A DNA stretch of 64,000 nucleotides from Promineifilum sp. GTDB taxonomy: Bacteria > Chloroflexota > Anaerolineae > Promineifilales > Promineifilaceae. Numbering within the stretch: the stretch's first letter is position 1; each line of letters begins with the position of its first letter. Below the pieces are notes generated by a model. That model made no database searches and was not told the origin of the DNA. It saw nothing but the letters and a program-made list of their open reading frames with translations. Positions 41,950-51,713 of this stretch are shown here, piece by piece. The stretch is taken from positions 27,565-91,564 of the forward strand of contig JACFOH010000004.1 of assembly GCA_019454405.1 (NCBI GenBank), written 5' to 3'. A program made the position numbers and the translations under genes.

Positions 41950-44733
41950 ATGCCATTGACGAAAGAACATCAAGAACGACTAAGCGACGATATCCATCTG
42001 CTGGGCGATATTCTGGGCCATGTCATACGACGGCAAGCAGGGATCGAAATATTCGAACTGGAGGAGCGCATCCGCGCGCTCTCCAAGACGCGCCGGCTGG
42101 AAAGCGACGAGACCGTCGACGCGCGATTAACCTACGTCGTCGGCCGTCTGAATCCCGACGAAGCCGAACTCGTTGCTCGCAGTTTCACCACCTACTTCGA
42201 ATTGGTCAATCTGGCCGAGGAGCAACAACGCGTGCGTGTACTGCGCGAACGCGAGCGCGACGCCTATCCGCAACCATTGCCCGAATCAGTCGCCTCGGCC
42301 GTAGCCGAGCTATGGAAAGCAGGCGTAGACGAGTTCGAACTACGCCAGTTGCTCAATCGCCTCCATATCGAACTGGTCTTCACCGCCCACCCCACCCAGG
42401 CCAAGCGCCGTACCGTGTTAACCAAGATGCGCCGCATCGCTGCCGCCCTGACTGACATGGACGAGCGCGACCTGTTGCCTGCTGAACGTCAGGCGCTCGT
42501 TGAACAGATCACGGCCGAAGTCACCTTGCTGTGGGTCACTGACCGCAGCCGCACCTCGCGACCGACCGTGACCGACGAAGTGCGCACCGGCCTCTTCTAT
42601 TTCGACACGACTCTATGGGACGTCGTGCCCACCATCTACCGTGATATGGCCGCGGCGTTGGCCCGCTATTACCCCAGCCTGCAGCCACCCGATCGCTTCC
42701 TGACCTACGCCTCCTGGATCGGCGGCGATCGCGACGGCAACCCCAACGTCACCGCTGAGGTGACGGCCGAGACGTTGCGGTTGCATCGTGGTCTGGCGCT
42801 GGAAAAACACCGCGCCGCCGCCCGCGTCCTGGATCGCTCGTTGAGCATCTCTGACCATCTGGCCGAAGTACCCGAAGCGATGCACGAAGCGGCCGCGAAC
42901 AGCAAGATGGAGGGACATCTGGCCTTTCTGCGCGCCCGCTACCCGCACGAAACGTATCGCCATCTGGCCGCTCAACTGGGCGTCGATCTGGCCGAAGCCT
43001 CGGCCGGCGATATGGTCGCCAGGCTGAAGGGCGAGGAACTACCAGTCCTGCGCATGCGACGAATGGAAAACCTGCTGGAACCGCTGACCCTGATGGACCG
43101 GTCGCTGCGCGAGGCAGGCATGGCCGATATCGCCCGCGCCGATTTGGAGCGCAGTCTTCATCAGGCGCGCAGTTTTGGCCTGCACACCGCCCGGCTCGAT
43201 TTACGGCAATACAGCGACTACAACACGGCCGTCCTCGATGAGCTATTCGTCCGTCTTGGCTGGTTCGACGGCTTCAAGGCACTGGACGGACCGCTTCGGG
43301 CTGAGGTTCTGACCGCGATGCTTGTCCGCCCTATCCCCGACCTGACCGGACTCAATGACTTGTCGGCCGAGGCTACGGAGACACTCAACCTGTTCCGCAT
43401 CATCAAGCGCGCCGTCGATTATTACGGTCCTGAATTGCTCGGTCCCTACGTCGTCAGCATGACCCATGGCGCCGAAGACATTCTAGCCCCTCTGCTGTTG
43501 GCCCGCTGGCATGGCATTTGCTTGCGCGACGACGGTGCGCCCGAGGGGCTGACCTTCGCCCCCTTGTTCGAAACACGAGACGATCTGCGCGCTGCCCCGG
43601 CGATCATGACCGAGCTGTTCGCTCATCCGGGCTATGCGCCCCACCTGGCCCGCGCCGGCCGCCGCCAGACGATCATGATCGGCTACTCCGATAGCAACAA
43701 GGACGCCGGTTATTTGGCCGCCAACTGGGAGCTTTATCAAGGGCAAGACGCTCTGGCGCGCACCTGCGAGGCGCACGGCGTGACGATGACGCTCTTCCAC
43801 GGCCGCGGCGGCACCATCGCCCGCGGCGGAGGCCCGGCCAACCGCGCTATCCTGGCCCAGCCGCCCGGCTCCGTCGGCGGCCGCATTCGCATCACCGAAC
43901 AAGGCGAGGTTATCTCCGACCGCTACAGTCATCCCGCCATCGCCGCGCGGCATCTGCAGCAAGTCGTTCATGCCGTGCTCGTCTCCAGCGCTCCGCAGAA
44001 TTACCGGCTGCAGGCACAGCCAAAGCCGGAATGGACGTCGGCGATGGACGAACTGGCGGCCGTCTCCTATCGCGCCTATCGCAGCCTCATCTATGAGACG
44101 CCGGAGTTGTTGACCTATTGGAGCCAGGCCACGCCGATGGACGAAATCAACCTGATGCGCATCGGCTCGCGACCGTCTCGGCGGACGGGCACAGCGACGT
44201 TCGATAGCCTGCGAGCCATCCCCTGGGGCTTCAGCTGGATGCAATGCCGCCACGTTCTGCCTGGCTGGCTCGGCGTCGGCGAGGCATTGTCGGAGTTCGG
44301 CCGCACACCCGCCGGTCTCGCGCAATTGCAGGAGATGTATCGCGACTGGCCGTTTTTTCGCAACCTGATCGACAACTCGCAAGTATCAATGGCCCAGGCC
44401 GACATGGGCATCGCTCGACTCTACGCAGGGCTGGTAGAGGATGAGCGAGTCCGCGATCTCATCTTCGGTCGGGTGGAGGCCGCCTTCGAGAGCACGCGCG
44501 AGGCTGTTCTGCAAACCGTTGGACATCGGGAATTACTGGACACCGCACCGGTGCTCCAGCGCGGCGTTCGTCGCCGCAACCCTTACATCGATCCGCTGAA
44601 CTTCATACAGGTCAGCTTGCTGCGCCGCCTGCGAGCGCTGCCGGACCAGGAAAGCGCGGAAGCTGAGCAACTGCGCGACACGATCTTCTTGACGATCAAC
44701 GGCATCGCTTCCGGCTTAAAGAACACGGGCTGA
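41950..44733 (+). CDS. ppc: phosphoenolpyruvate carboxylase
   Basis: About 927 residues from ATG 41950; a TTG at 41935 also opens the frame but touches the GGGAGAG site directly. Fixes bicarbonate onto PEP to give oxaloacetate, refilling the TCA cycle. Family signatures in order: FTAHPTQAKRRT with the catalytic His, GGDRDGNPNVT, MIGYSDSNKDAG, FHGRGGTIARGGGP, the mobile loop PPGSVGGRIRITEQGE, and the C-terminal TINGIASGLKNTG. This is full-length bacterial-type PEPC, with the allosteric C-terminus present. Confidence 0.97.
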   Translation: MPLTKEHQERLSDDIHLLGDILGHVIRRQAGIEIFELEERIRALSKTRRLESDETVDARLTYVVGRLNPDEAELVARSFTTYFELVNLAEEQQRVRVLRERERDAYPQPLPESVASAVAELWKAGVDEFELRQLLNRLHIELVFTAHPTQAKRRTVLTKMRRIAAALTDMDERDLLPAERQALVEQITAEVTLLWVTDRSRTSRPTVTDEVRTGLFYFDTTLWDVVPTIYRDMAAALARYYPSLQPPDRFLTYASWIGGDRDGNPNVTAEVTAETLRLHRGLALEKHRAAARVLDRSLSISDHLAEVPEAMHEAAANSKMEGHLAFLRARYPHETYRHLAAQLGVDLAEASAGDMVARLKGEELPVLRMRRMENLLEPLTLMDRSLREAGMADIARADLERSLHQARSFGLHTARLDLRQYSDYNTAVLDELFVRLGWFDGFKALDGPLRAEVLTAMLVRPIPDLTGLNDLSAEATETLNLFRIIKRAVDYYGPELLGPYVVSMTHGAEDILAPLLLARWHGICLRDDGAPEGLTFAPLFETRDDLRAAPAIMTELFAHPGYAPHLARAGRRQTIMIGYSDSNKDAGYLAANWELYQGQDALARTCEAHGVTMTLFHGRGGTIARGGGPANRAILAQPPGSVGGRIRITEQGEVISDRYSHPAIAARHLQQVVHAVLVSSAPQNYRLQAQPKPEWTSAMDELAAVSYRAYRSLIYETPELLTYWSQATPMDEINLMRIGSRPSRRTGTATFDSLRAIPWGFSWMQCRHVLPGWLGVGEALSEFGRTPAGLAQLQEMYRDWPFFRNLIDNSQVSMAQADMGIARLYAGLVEDERVRDLIFGRVEAAFESTREAVLQTVGHRELLDTAPVLQRGVRRRNPYIDPLNFIQVSLLRRLRALPDQESAEAEQLRDTIFLTINGIASGLKNTG

Positions 44734-44762
44734 GGTCGGGCAGTGCCCAAATCAACCCGTTC

Positions 44763-45755
44763 ATGGATAATAACCAGATGGACCCTATCAGAATTGAATT
44801 GCCGACCGGCTGGTCCATGGGATCGGTCAACGCCTACCTCTTCACTCACCCGGAAATCATCCTGGTCGATACCGGAGACAAGGCGGAGGACGCCTGGGAA
44901 GCGCTTGTCGACGGGCTAGCCGCGCATGGCGTAGCTCCCCGCGATATCTCGCGCGTCGTCATCACCCACCCGCACGTCGATCATTTTGGTTCAGCCCGGC
45001 GCATCATCGACGAAAGCGACGCTATGGTCTGGATCTTCGAGCAAGGCGCGCCGTGGCTACTGGAATCTTCTACTTTGTGGGAACAGCGCGCTAACTATTA
45101 CCGCGACCATTTCCTGCCACGAACCGGCCTGCCGGCTGAAACGCGCCAACTGATCGTGGCCGGCAATGAGCAGCTCCGGTCAATGGCCGTCTCCGTTCCT
45201 GAGGAACGCATTATTCCCTTCCGGGCAGGCGGAGAGTTGCACATGGGCGGCATGGGCTGGCAGATCATCCACACGCCCGGTCACGCCAGCACACAGACCG
45301 TCTTTTATCAGCCGGAGACGCGTCAACTGATCTCGGCCGACATGTTGCTGGCCGTGGTGCCTGTGCCCATCGTCGAGCATCCCCCGGCAGGCCGGCGCGA
45401 TCGCGATCCGGCATTGCCTCAGTTCATGCGCTCGCTAGCGGCGCTCGAAGCGCTTGAAGTCGACAGAGTTTACCCCGGGCACGGGCGGCCGTTTGACGAT
45501 CACCGCGCGGTAATCGCCCGGCAACGCGAACGCATCGAATCGCGCAAGGCTCAATGTCTGGAACTAATCCGCGAAGGCAAGTCGACCATCCCTGAACTAT
45601 TGGAGATCATGTATTCCCATCAGCCGCCGGTCGGTCGGGTTACCGGCCTATGGATGCTGGTCGGGTACCTGGACTTATTGATCGACGATGGCCTCGTGCG
45701 CGAGGAAGAACTGGATGGGGTCAGTCGCTATTATCCGGTACCTGATCGCCCCTAA
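44763..45755 (+). CDS. MBL-fold metallohydrolase with C-terminal winged helix
   Basis: 330 residues. Metal site: THPHVDHFGSA (HxHxDH), HTPGHASTQTV, the Asp in LISADMLL and the His in YPGHGRPF. A C-terminal winged-helix-like tail (about 265-330) follows, as in the LACTB2/RNase-Z-like group of single-domain MBL proteins. The substrate could be a thioester, a lactone or an RNA end. It begins 29 bases after ppc and 10 bases before the CoA-transferase, whose neighbours handle acyl-CoA, so a thioesterase role is possible. Confidence 0.88.
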   Translation: MDNNQMDPIRIELPTGWSMGSVNAYLFTHPEIILVDTGDKAEDAWEALVDGLAAHGVAPRDISRVVITHPHVDHFGSARRIIDESDAMVWIFEQGAPWLLESSTLWEQRANYYRDHFLPRTGLPAETRQLIVAGNEQLRSMAVSVPEERIIPFRAGGELHMGGMGWQIIHTPGHASTQTVFYQPETRQLISADMLLAVVPVPIVEHPPAGRRDRDPALPQFMRSLAALEALEVDRVYPGHGRPFDDHRAVIARQRERIESRKAQCLELIREGKSTIPELLEIMYSHQPPVGRVTGLWMLVGYLDLLIDDGLVREEELDGVSRYYPVPDRP

Positions 45756-45765
45756 GGAATAGTCC

Positions 45766-46935
45766 ATGGCCGGCCCGCTCGTATCGCTCAAGGTGCTTGA
45801 TTTCACCGCCCTGTTGCCCGGCCCGTTCGCCACGATGGTCCTGGCCGACCTCGGCGCCAACGTCGTCCGCGTGGAATCACCGACGCGGCCGGACATGGTG
45901 CGCTGGCTGCCGCCCTACGACGGCGACACATCGGCCTGGCACGGCGTCCTCAATCGCAACAAACGCTCGCTGTCCCTTGACCTGAAGCGACCGGGCGCGG
46001 CTGGCATCGTCAAGCGGCTGGTCGGCGAAGCCGGCTATGACATCGTCATCGAGCAATTCCGCCCCGGCGTCATGGATCGGCTGGGGATCGGTTACGAGGC
46101 GCTGCGCGAGGTCAATCCGGCGGTCATCTTCTGCTCTCTCACCGGCTACGGCCAGACGGGGCCGCTCCGCGACCGGGCCGGGCACGACAACAATTACCTC
46201 GCCCTGTCCGGCATCCTCAGCTACAGCGGCCGCCGCGAGACAGGACCGCCGCCGCTGGGGATTCAAATAGCCGATATCGGCGGTGGGGCGCTGGGTTCGC
46301 TGGTCGGACTGCTGGCGGCCATCATCCATCGTTCGGCCACCGGGCAGGGCCAGGCCGTCGACATCAGCATGTTCGACATGATGGTCGCCTGGCAGACGCA
46401 TCTTATCAGTCACATGCTCGTGGCCGGCGAGATTCCTGCACCCGAAGCGATGGCGCTCAACGGCGGCCGGGTGTATGATTTATACGAGACGGCCGATCAT
46501 CGCTGGCTTTCGGTCGGCAGCCTGGAGCCTAAATTCTGGGAGGGCTTCTGTCATGCTATCGAACGTCCCGACCTCATCGCGTCGGGGCTTAGCCTCGACC
46601 CGGATGCGCAGACACGGGCCAAGGCCAGCGTGCGCGAGACCGTCGCCGCGCGACCTCTGGCCGAATGGCTGGCCATTTTCGCGCCACTCGACGTCTGCGT
46701 GGAGCCGGTGCTGACCGTGCCGGAGATGTTGGCTCATCCACAGACGGTCGCGCGCGAATTGGTGGTCGATGTGCCAAAATCGACAGGTGGGGTGCAGCGA
46801 CAAATCGGCAGCCCGTGGCGCTTCTCGGAGCAAACCGCCGAATATCGCCATACCGGCACGGCACTGGGGGTACACAACGGGGAGATATTGCACGAGATCG
46901 GATTATCATGGACCGAAATCCAGAGTTGGCTATAG
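45766..46935 (+). CDS. CaiB/BaiF-type (class III) CoA-transferase
   Basis: 389 residues, the standard length. Moves CoA between carboxylic acids through an aspartyl-CoA intermediate; the catalytic Asp is in AGHDNNYLALSG near residue 144. N-terminal LVSLKVLDFTALLPGPFATMVLADLGANVV and NKRSLSLDLK bind CoA, and SLTGYGQTGP precedes the active site. AAGGA lies before ATG 45766. An alpha-methylacyl-CoA racemase relative is the alternative within the same fold. Followed by an acyl-CoA dehydrogenase. Confidence 0.93.
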   Translation: MAGPLVSLKVLDFTALLPGPFATMVLADLGANVVRVESPTRPDMVRWLPPYDGDTSAWHGVLNRNKRSLSLDLKRPGAAGIVKRLVGEAGYDIVIEQFRPGVMDRLGIGYEALREVNPAVIFCSLTGYGQTGPLRDRAGHDNNYLALSGILSYSGRRETGPPPLGIQIADIGGGALGSLVGLLAAIIHRSATGQGQAVDISMFDMMVAWQTHLISHMLVAGEIPAPEAMALNGGRVYDLYETADHRWLSVGSLEPKFWEGFCHAIERPDLIASGLSLDPDAQTRAKASVRETVAARPLAEWLAIFAPLDVCVEPVLTVPEMLAHPQTVARELVVDVPKSTGGVQRQIGSPWRFSEQTAEYRHTGTALGVHNGEILHEIGLSWTEIQSWL

Positions 46936-46971
46936 CGTGAGGTTTCTTTTTCGCACGATACGGAGGGCGTA

Positions 46972-48669
46972 ATGAATTTTAAGCCGTTTAACCAACCCGG
47001 CCCGCAACTGGGCAACCAATACGATACTGACAGGGTTTTGCGGACATATCTCAGACGAGTTCTGCCGCCCGATATCCTGGCTGAAGCCGAGCCACCCTTG
47101 CGTGAAATGGGCGAGCTGGCCGGCGGCGAGCTTTATCAGTTGCAGCTGGATGATCGCCTGAATATGCCCGTGCTGACGCAGTGGTCGCCCTGGGGCGAGC
47201 GCATCGATCACATCGAGGTCACGGCCGTGTGGAAAAGAGCCGAACGATTGGCGGCCGAGTTCGGCGTCGTCGCGACGGCCTATGACCGCTCACTCGGCCG
47301 TTATGCCCGGCCTCTCCAGTTCGCGATGGCTTATCTTTTCCATCCCTCAACCGACGTCTACACCTGCCCGCTGGCCATGACCGATGGCGCGGCGCGAACC
47401 CTGCTCCTCAGCGGCAATCAGGAGCTGATCCAGCGCGCTGTGCCTCATCTAACCAGCCGTGACCCGGCCACCTTCTGGACCAGCGGTCAATGGATGACCG
47501 AATCAACCGGCGGCTCCGACGTTGGCACCAGCGAGACGATGGCCTGCCGTGATTCGACCGACATCTGGCAATTATTCGGCCGCAAATGGTTCACCAGCGC
47601 GGCCACATCCCAAATAGCGCTGACCCTGGCGCGGCCGGGCGGAGGTAATCCCGGAGGCCGCGGGCTGGCCTTGTTCTATCTGGAGTTACGTGACGAGAAT
47701 GGCCGGCTCAACAATATCGAGGTTAACCGGCTGAAAGACAAGCTGGGCACGCGCAAGCTACCGACGGCCGAGCTGATGCTCAAGGGCACGCCGGCCATTC
47801 CGGTGATGGAGCTGGCCAACGGCGTGCGCAACATCGTACCCATGTTGCACCTGACGCGCACCTGGAACAGCGTCATGGCCACGGCCACGATGCGGCGCGG
47901 CGTAGCCCTGGCGCGAGATTACGCTCAGCGTCGCCAGGCGTTTGGCGCTCTCCTGGCCGACCAGCCGCTCCATATCGACACGTTGGCTCGGTTGCAAGCC
48001 GAGACCGAGGCCGCGTTCCTCTTGAGTTTCTTCCTGGTCGAGCTAATCGGCCGCGACGAAGCCGGCGACGCTTCCACAGAAGAAGTGGAGTTGCTGCGCC
48101 TGCTGACGTCTATCGCCAAGCTGACGACCGGACGGCAAGCTGTGGACATCGCCAGCGAGGTTCTGGAGGCGTACGGTGGCGCGGGTTACATTGAAGATAC
48201 GGGCCTGCCCTTGCTGCTGCGCGATAGCCAGGTGATGCCCATTTGGGAGGGCACGACGAACGTGCTGTCGCTGGACGTGTTGCGCGCGGTGGCACATGAT
48301 CCGAGCGGGTTGGTTGCCTTCAATCGCAAGATAAGTCAGATCGTTGCCCGCGTCCAGGACCCGGCGCTGGTCGAACTGGGGCGCATGGCAATTGAGATCG
48401 TTCATCTGGCGATTCATTGGCTGCAGGAAGTGAAAGGGGATCGTCCGGCCACGGAGGCAGGCGCGCGACGCTTCGCCCAAACATTAGGGCGCGCGCTATC
48501 CCTGGCGCTGATGGTGGAACAAGCGCAGTGGTCTCTGGACAACGAGCACGATGGCCGGGCACGAGCCGCCGCGCGACGATTCGCCCGTGGCCCAATTAAT
48601 CTGCTGGCCGAAACAAACCTCGAAGAAGATCGCGCCCTGGCCAATGATGAAAGCCTGATGCTGGCTTAA
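46972..48669 (+). CDS. acyl-CoA dehydrogenase family protein, AidB-like
   Basis: 565 residues, longer than typical acyl-CoA dehydrogenases (about 380) and matching the AidB subgroup. FAD-binding and fold motifs: YTCPLAMTDGAART, WMTESTGGSDVG, GRKWFTSAATSQ, LKDKLGTRKLPTAEL and the C-terminal AYGGAGYIEDTGLP and PIWEGTTNVLSLDVLR. AidB itself binds DNA and has weak dehydrogenase activity; these Chloroflexota/Actinobacteria-type homologues lie with fatty-acid genes and probably oxidise branched or unusual acyl-CoAs. GGAGG precedes the ATG. Confidence 0.92.
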   Translation: MNFKPFNQPGPQLGNQYDTDRVLRTYLRRVLPPDILAEAEPPLREMGELAGGELYQLQLDDRLNMPVLTQWSPWGERIDHIEVTAVWKRAERLAAEFGVVATAYDRSLGRYARPLQFAMAYLFHPSTDVYTCPLAMTDGAARTLLLSGNQELIQRAVPHLTSRDPATFWTSGQWMTESTGGSDVGTSETMACRDSTDIWQLFGRKWFTSAATSQIALTLARPGGGNPGGRGLALFYLELRDENGRLNNIEVNRLKDKLGTRKLPTAELMLKGTPAIPVMELANGVRNIVPMLHLTRTWNSVMATATMRRGVALARDYAQRRQAFGALLADQPLHIDTLARLQAETEAAFLLSFFLVELIGRDEAGDASTEEVELLRLLTSIAKLTTGRQAVDIASEVLEAYGGAGYIEDTGLPLLLRDSQVMPIWEGTTNVLSLDVLRAVAHDPSGLVAFNRKISQIVARVQDPALVELGRMAIEIVHLAIHWLQEVKGDRPATEAGARRFAQTLGRALSLALMVEQAQWSLDNEHDGRARAAARRFARGPINLLAETNLEEDRALANDESLMLA

Positions 48670-48765
48670 GTGGCGTTTGCGTCGTGATTCAGCCGAGCTT
48701 AGAATGGTTCATCTTCAGCGTTGCAGCGCCATAGAGCGAGCGCGCCCTACGGAAAGGTGATCAGG

Positions 48766-49125
48766 ATGGCGGGAACCGGCAATCTTGGCTTATATCTCAT
48801 CGGCCTGGCCATCGGCGTGGGTGTCGCATTGGTGGGCGGGCTGGTCGAATACATCTTGCATCTACGCCATGATGGGGAGCCACGATTTGGCGTGCCGGGT
48901 TGTGTTGTTTACGTCGTGGGAGGGCTGGTGTTGGGCGGAATCGTAGCCATTATCGTTTCCCTCGTCTACGCCGGCAGTATCCGCCCGGCGCTAGTGATAG
49001 GCATGGGCGTCCTGACAGGTTTTTATGGCGGATTTGCCTTTCTCATCGCTCTATGGTTCTTGCTCGAGTCGCTCCGCCATCCCAAAGATGTGCCGATATC
49101 CTCTGATTCTTCACTGACTCAATAA
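48766..49125 (+). CDS. small membrane protein, function unknown
   Basis: 119 residues from ATG 48766, after AAAGGTGATCAGG. Three hydrophobic helices at about 6-27, 45-68 and 75-103. The N-terminal loop after helix 1 has EYILHLRHDGEPR. No motif I recognise. It is 14 bases from the next membrane-protein gene and lies within the acyl-CoA/amidase run. Confidence 0.6.
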   Translation: MAGTGNLGLYLIGLAIGVGVALVGGLVEYILHLRHDGEPRFGVPGCVVYVVGGLVLGGIVAIIVSLVYAGSIRPALVIGMGVLTGFYGGFAFLIALWFLLESLRHPKDVPISSDSSLTQ

Positions 49126-49139
49126 GCGATGCGATATTT

Positions 49140-49472
49140 ATGTCTATTCGTATTATCCTGACGCTCCTCTTCATCGGCGCCGGCATTGCCATCATGTATT
49201 GGCTGCAGCCGACGTTCGGCGGGTTGACGGCCGTGCTGGTCGGGTCGTTGTTCTTCATCTTCTCGCTATCGATCTGGACCCTGCCGGCGACCACCTTTCA
49301 ACGAGGAGTCGCCCTTGATCCGGCTCAACGACGGCTGGCCGGCACGTTTCTCGGCATCGGTCTGGGCATGGTCGGCGGACTGGCCGTTGCCGCCCTGGTG
49401 CCGCCGCCGTTCAACTGGCTGGCGATGGGCATCGCCCTCGTGGTCGGAACTGTTTGGTACTTGAAAAAGTGA
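49140..49472 (+). CDS. small membrane protein, function unknown
   Basis: 110 residues with four hydrophobic helices (about 4-20, 25-45, 66-86, 90-107). No recognised motif. Close spacing to the previous gene suggests the two small proteins are made together. A ribosome site is not obvious before ATG 49140. Confidence 0.6.
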   Translation: MSIRIILTLLFIGAGIAIMYWLQPTFGGLTAVLVGSLFFIFSLSIWTLPATTFQRGVALDPAQRRLAGTFLGIGLGMVGGLAVAALVPPPFNWLAMGIALVVGTVWYLKK

Positions 49473-49555
49473 CGGCCGCACTCGCGGCCATAATCGTGGT
49501 ATGATTCCATGAACAATCAACCACTTGTCCGCGAATGAATCATCAGGAGGCTCCC

Positions 49556-51265
49556 GTGACAACTGATACCTATAATCTCTCCTCGCTCGACTTGCCCAAA
49601 CTCAACGGACGCACGTTGCGATTATTCGCTTCTTCGCTGGATAACGGCATGATTCGCAGCGTCCTCATCGGTCAACTATTGAAGCAGGGTGGCATCACGG
49701 GTCTGCGCAAGAAACGATTCACTGATTCACCGACGTTCTACCCGCTAGCGATCGATGAGGCTGAGGCTTTGCGAGACACGACGCCGGCCGACTGGGACGC
49801 GCTGCAAGAGCAGGTCGCCGCGCTGCCGAACCGCGAGCCACTGACTTCCTCGGCCGACTACGCACGCGCCTATCGCGACAGGACGGCCGATCCCGAAGAC
49901 GTCGCGGAAGCCATTCTGGCGGCTATCGCCGACAGCGACCAGGGACAACGGCCACTACGCGCCTTTCGCGCCACCGACCGCGCTGATTTGTTGACCATGG
50001 CGCGGGCCTCGGCCGAACGACTGAAGGCCGGACGGCCGTTGAGTCTGCTGGACGGCGTGCCCGTGGCCGTGAAGGACGAGGTCAACCAGGTTCCCTATGG
50101 CACGACGGGCGGCACACGTTTCCTGGGCAGGGATCCCGCGCCGGAGGACGCGACGGTCGTGGCCCGCTTGCGCGCCGCCGGAGCGATGCTCATCGGCAAG
50201 ACCAACATGCACGAGATCGGCATCAATCCCGACGGCTTCAATCAACATTACGGCACAATACGCAACCCGTACAGCCTCACCAGCCACCCTGGCGGCAGTT
50301 CAGGCGGATCGGCTGCGGCCGTGGCCGCCGGCTTCTGTCCCGTGGCGATCGGGGCCGACGGCGGCGGCTCCATCCGTATTCCGGCGGCGCTGACCGGCAT
50401 GGTGGGCCTGAAGGCGACGTTCGGCCGCGTCAGCGAGTTTGGCGCTGTCCCGCTCACCTGGTCGATGGGTCACCTCGGCCCCATCGGCGCAACCGTCAGC
50501 GATGTGGCCCTGACTTACGCTTGCATCGCCGGGCCGGACGAGCATGATCCTCTGTCACGATACCAGCCTCCCGTCGATCTGGGGCAATGGACCAACATCG
50601 ATCTACACGGCGTGCGCCTGGGCATCTTCCGGCCGTGGTTCGAGCATGCCGATCCGGCCATCGTCGAGGATTGCTGGCTGATCGTGCAGCAGTTAACGGA
50701 GATGGGTGCGACGATCCACGATATCGTAATTCCCGAACTGGACGAGATCCGTGTAGCCCAGGCAGGCACGATTCTGGCCGAGATGGCCAACAACATCGCC
50801 TTGCTGCACGCTGAACATTGGTCAGAGCTTAGCCCGTCCACAAGAGTCAATCTGACGTTGGGCAAGGCGCTAACGGCATCGGACTATTTGCAGGGGCAGC
50901 GCGTGCGCACACGCGCGATCGAACATTTCCGACGCGCTTTCCAGCAGGTGGACGTTATCTTGACGCCGGCCACGGCCGTCACCGCGCCCGTGATCCCTGA
51001 CGGCGGCGAACACGACGGCTGGTCAGACCTGGGCACGGTGACGGAGCTGATGCGCTTCGCCATGCCGGGGAACCTGACCGGGCTGCCCGCCATCGCCTTT
51101 CCGGTCGGCTATGACTCACACGGGCTACCTACGTCCATGCAAGCGATGGGGCGGCCATGGGAGGAAGGGCTGTTGCTGCGGGTGGCATTCGCCGCCGAGC
51201 AAGTAGCTCCGCGTCGCCGGCCGCCGGTATTCTATGACATCCTGGAGCAAGTAAAGAAGAAATGA
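49556..51265 (+). CDS. amidase-signature family hydrolase
   Basis: About 569 residues. GTG 49556 is preferred because AGGAGG lies five bases upstream; an in-frame ATG at 49535 has no ribosome site. Ser-cisSer-Lys catalytic triad: Lys in GVPVAVKDEVN, Ser in GADGGGSIRIPA and Ser in GGSSGGSAAAVAAG. It hydrolyses an amide of unknown structure; family members include GatA, fatty-acid amide hydrolase and nitrile-derived amide enzymes. There is no gatB or gatC next to it, and the N-terminal 130-residue extension is not GatA-like, so it is not the tRNA amidotransferase. Confidence 0.9.
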   Translation: MTTDTYNLSSLDLPKLNGRTLRLFASSLDNGMIRSVLIGQLLKQGGITGLRKKRFTDSPTFYPLAIDEAEALRDTTPADWDALQEQVAALPNREPLTSSADYARAYRDRTADPEDVAEAILAAIADSDQGQRPLRAFRATDRADLLTMARASAERLKAGRPLSLLDGVPVAVKDEVNQVPYGTTGGTRFLGRDPAPEDATVVARLRAAGAMLIGKTNMHEIGINPDGFNQHYGTIRNPYSLTSHPGGSSGGSAAAVAAGFCPVAIGADGGGSIRIPAALTGMVGLKATFGRVSEFGAVPLTWSMGHLGPIGATVSDVALTYACIAGPDEHDPLSRYQPPVDLGQWTNIDLHGVRLGIFRPWFEHADPAIVEDCWLIVQQLTEMGATIHDIVIPELDEIRVAQAGTILAEMANNIALLHAEHWSELSPSTRVNLTLGKALTASDYLQGQRVRTRAIEHFRRAFQQVDVILTPATAVTAPVIPDGGEHDGWSDLGTVTELMRFAMPGNLTGLPAIAFPVGYDSHGLPTSMQAMGRPWEEGLLLRVAFAAEQVAPRRRPPVFYDILEQVKKK

Positions 51266-51281
51266 TTCGCCAAATCGACGG

Positions 51282-51656
51282 ATGATTTTTTGGAATCTCG
51301 ATATGGAAATGACATTGCGCGAGGCTCAGAATCGGGTCGATGAATGGATCCGCACCGTCGGGATACGCTATTATTCCGAACTGACCAATCTGGCTGTGTT
51401 GGTCGAAGAAGTCGGCGAGGTCGCCCGGCTCATGTCGCGGCAGTACGGCGATCAAAGCTTCAAGAAGTCCGACGAGGGGCGCGAGCTGGCTGACGAGTTC
51501 GCTGACGTGCTGTTCGTGCTCATCTGTCTGGCCAACCAAACCGGCGTGGATCTGACGGCCGCTTTTGAGCGCACCATGGAAAAGAAGACGAACCGCGACC
51601 GCGAGCGACATGCCAACAACCCCAAGTTGCGACGACCGGCGGACGATGCAAGCTAG
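51282..51656 (+). CDS. MazG-like nucleotide pyrophosphohydrolase
   Basis: 124 residues, a single MazG/all-alpha NTP-pyrophosphatase domain. Metal-binding EExxE in LVEEVGEVARL near residues 45-49, then ELADEFADVLFVL (ExxxD) near 75-80. Removes pyrophosphate from non-standard or excess NTPs. The start could be ATG 51282 or ATG 51303 (MEMTLREAQ); neither has a strong ribosome site. It begins 16 bases after the amidase stop. Confidence 0.88.
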   Translation: MIFWNLDMEMTLREAQNRVDEWIRTVGIRYYSELTNLAVLVEEVGEVARLMSRQYGDQSFKKSDEGRELADEFADVLFVLICLANQTGVDLTAAFERTMEKKTNRDRERHANNPKLRRPADDAS

Positions 51657-51713
51657 ACGCTGACCAATTGACATAATCCTTATGACACATAGCCTACACG
51701 TACGAGGAGAGTC

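Noticed and set aside
49556-51265. Amidase as GatA of the tRNA amidotransferase
   Set aside because: No gatB or gatC next to it, a long non-GatA N-terminus, and a GlnRS is present in the window.
51668-51696. TTGACA before the SDR-MaoC gene as a promoter
   Set aside because: The -35 is perfect, but at 16-18 bases spacing only TAGCCT or worse is available as a -10, so I do not list it.
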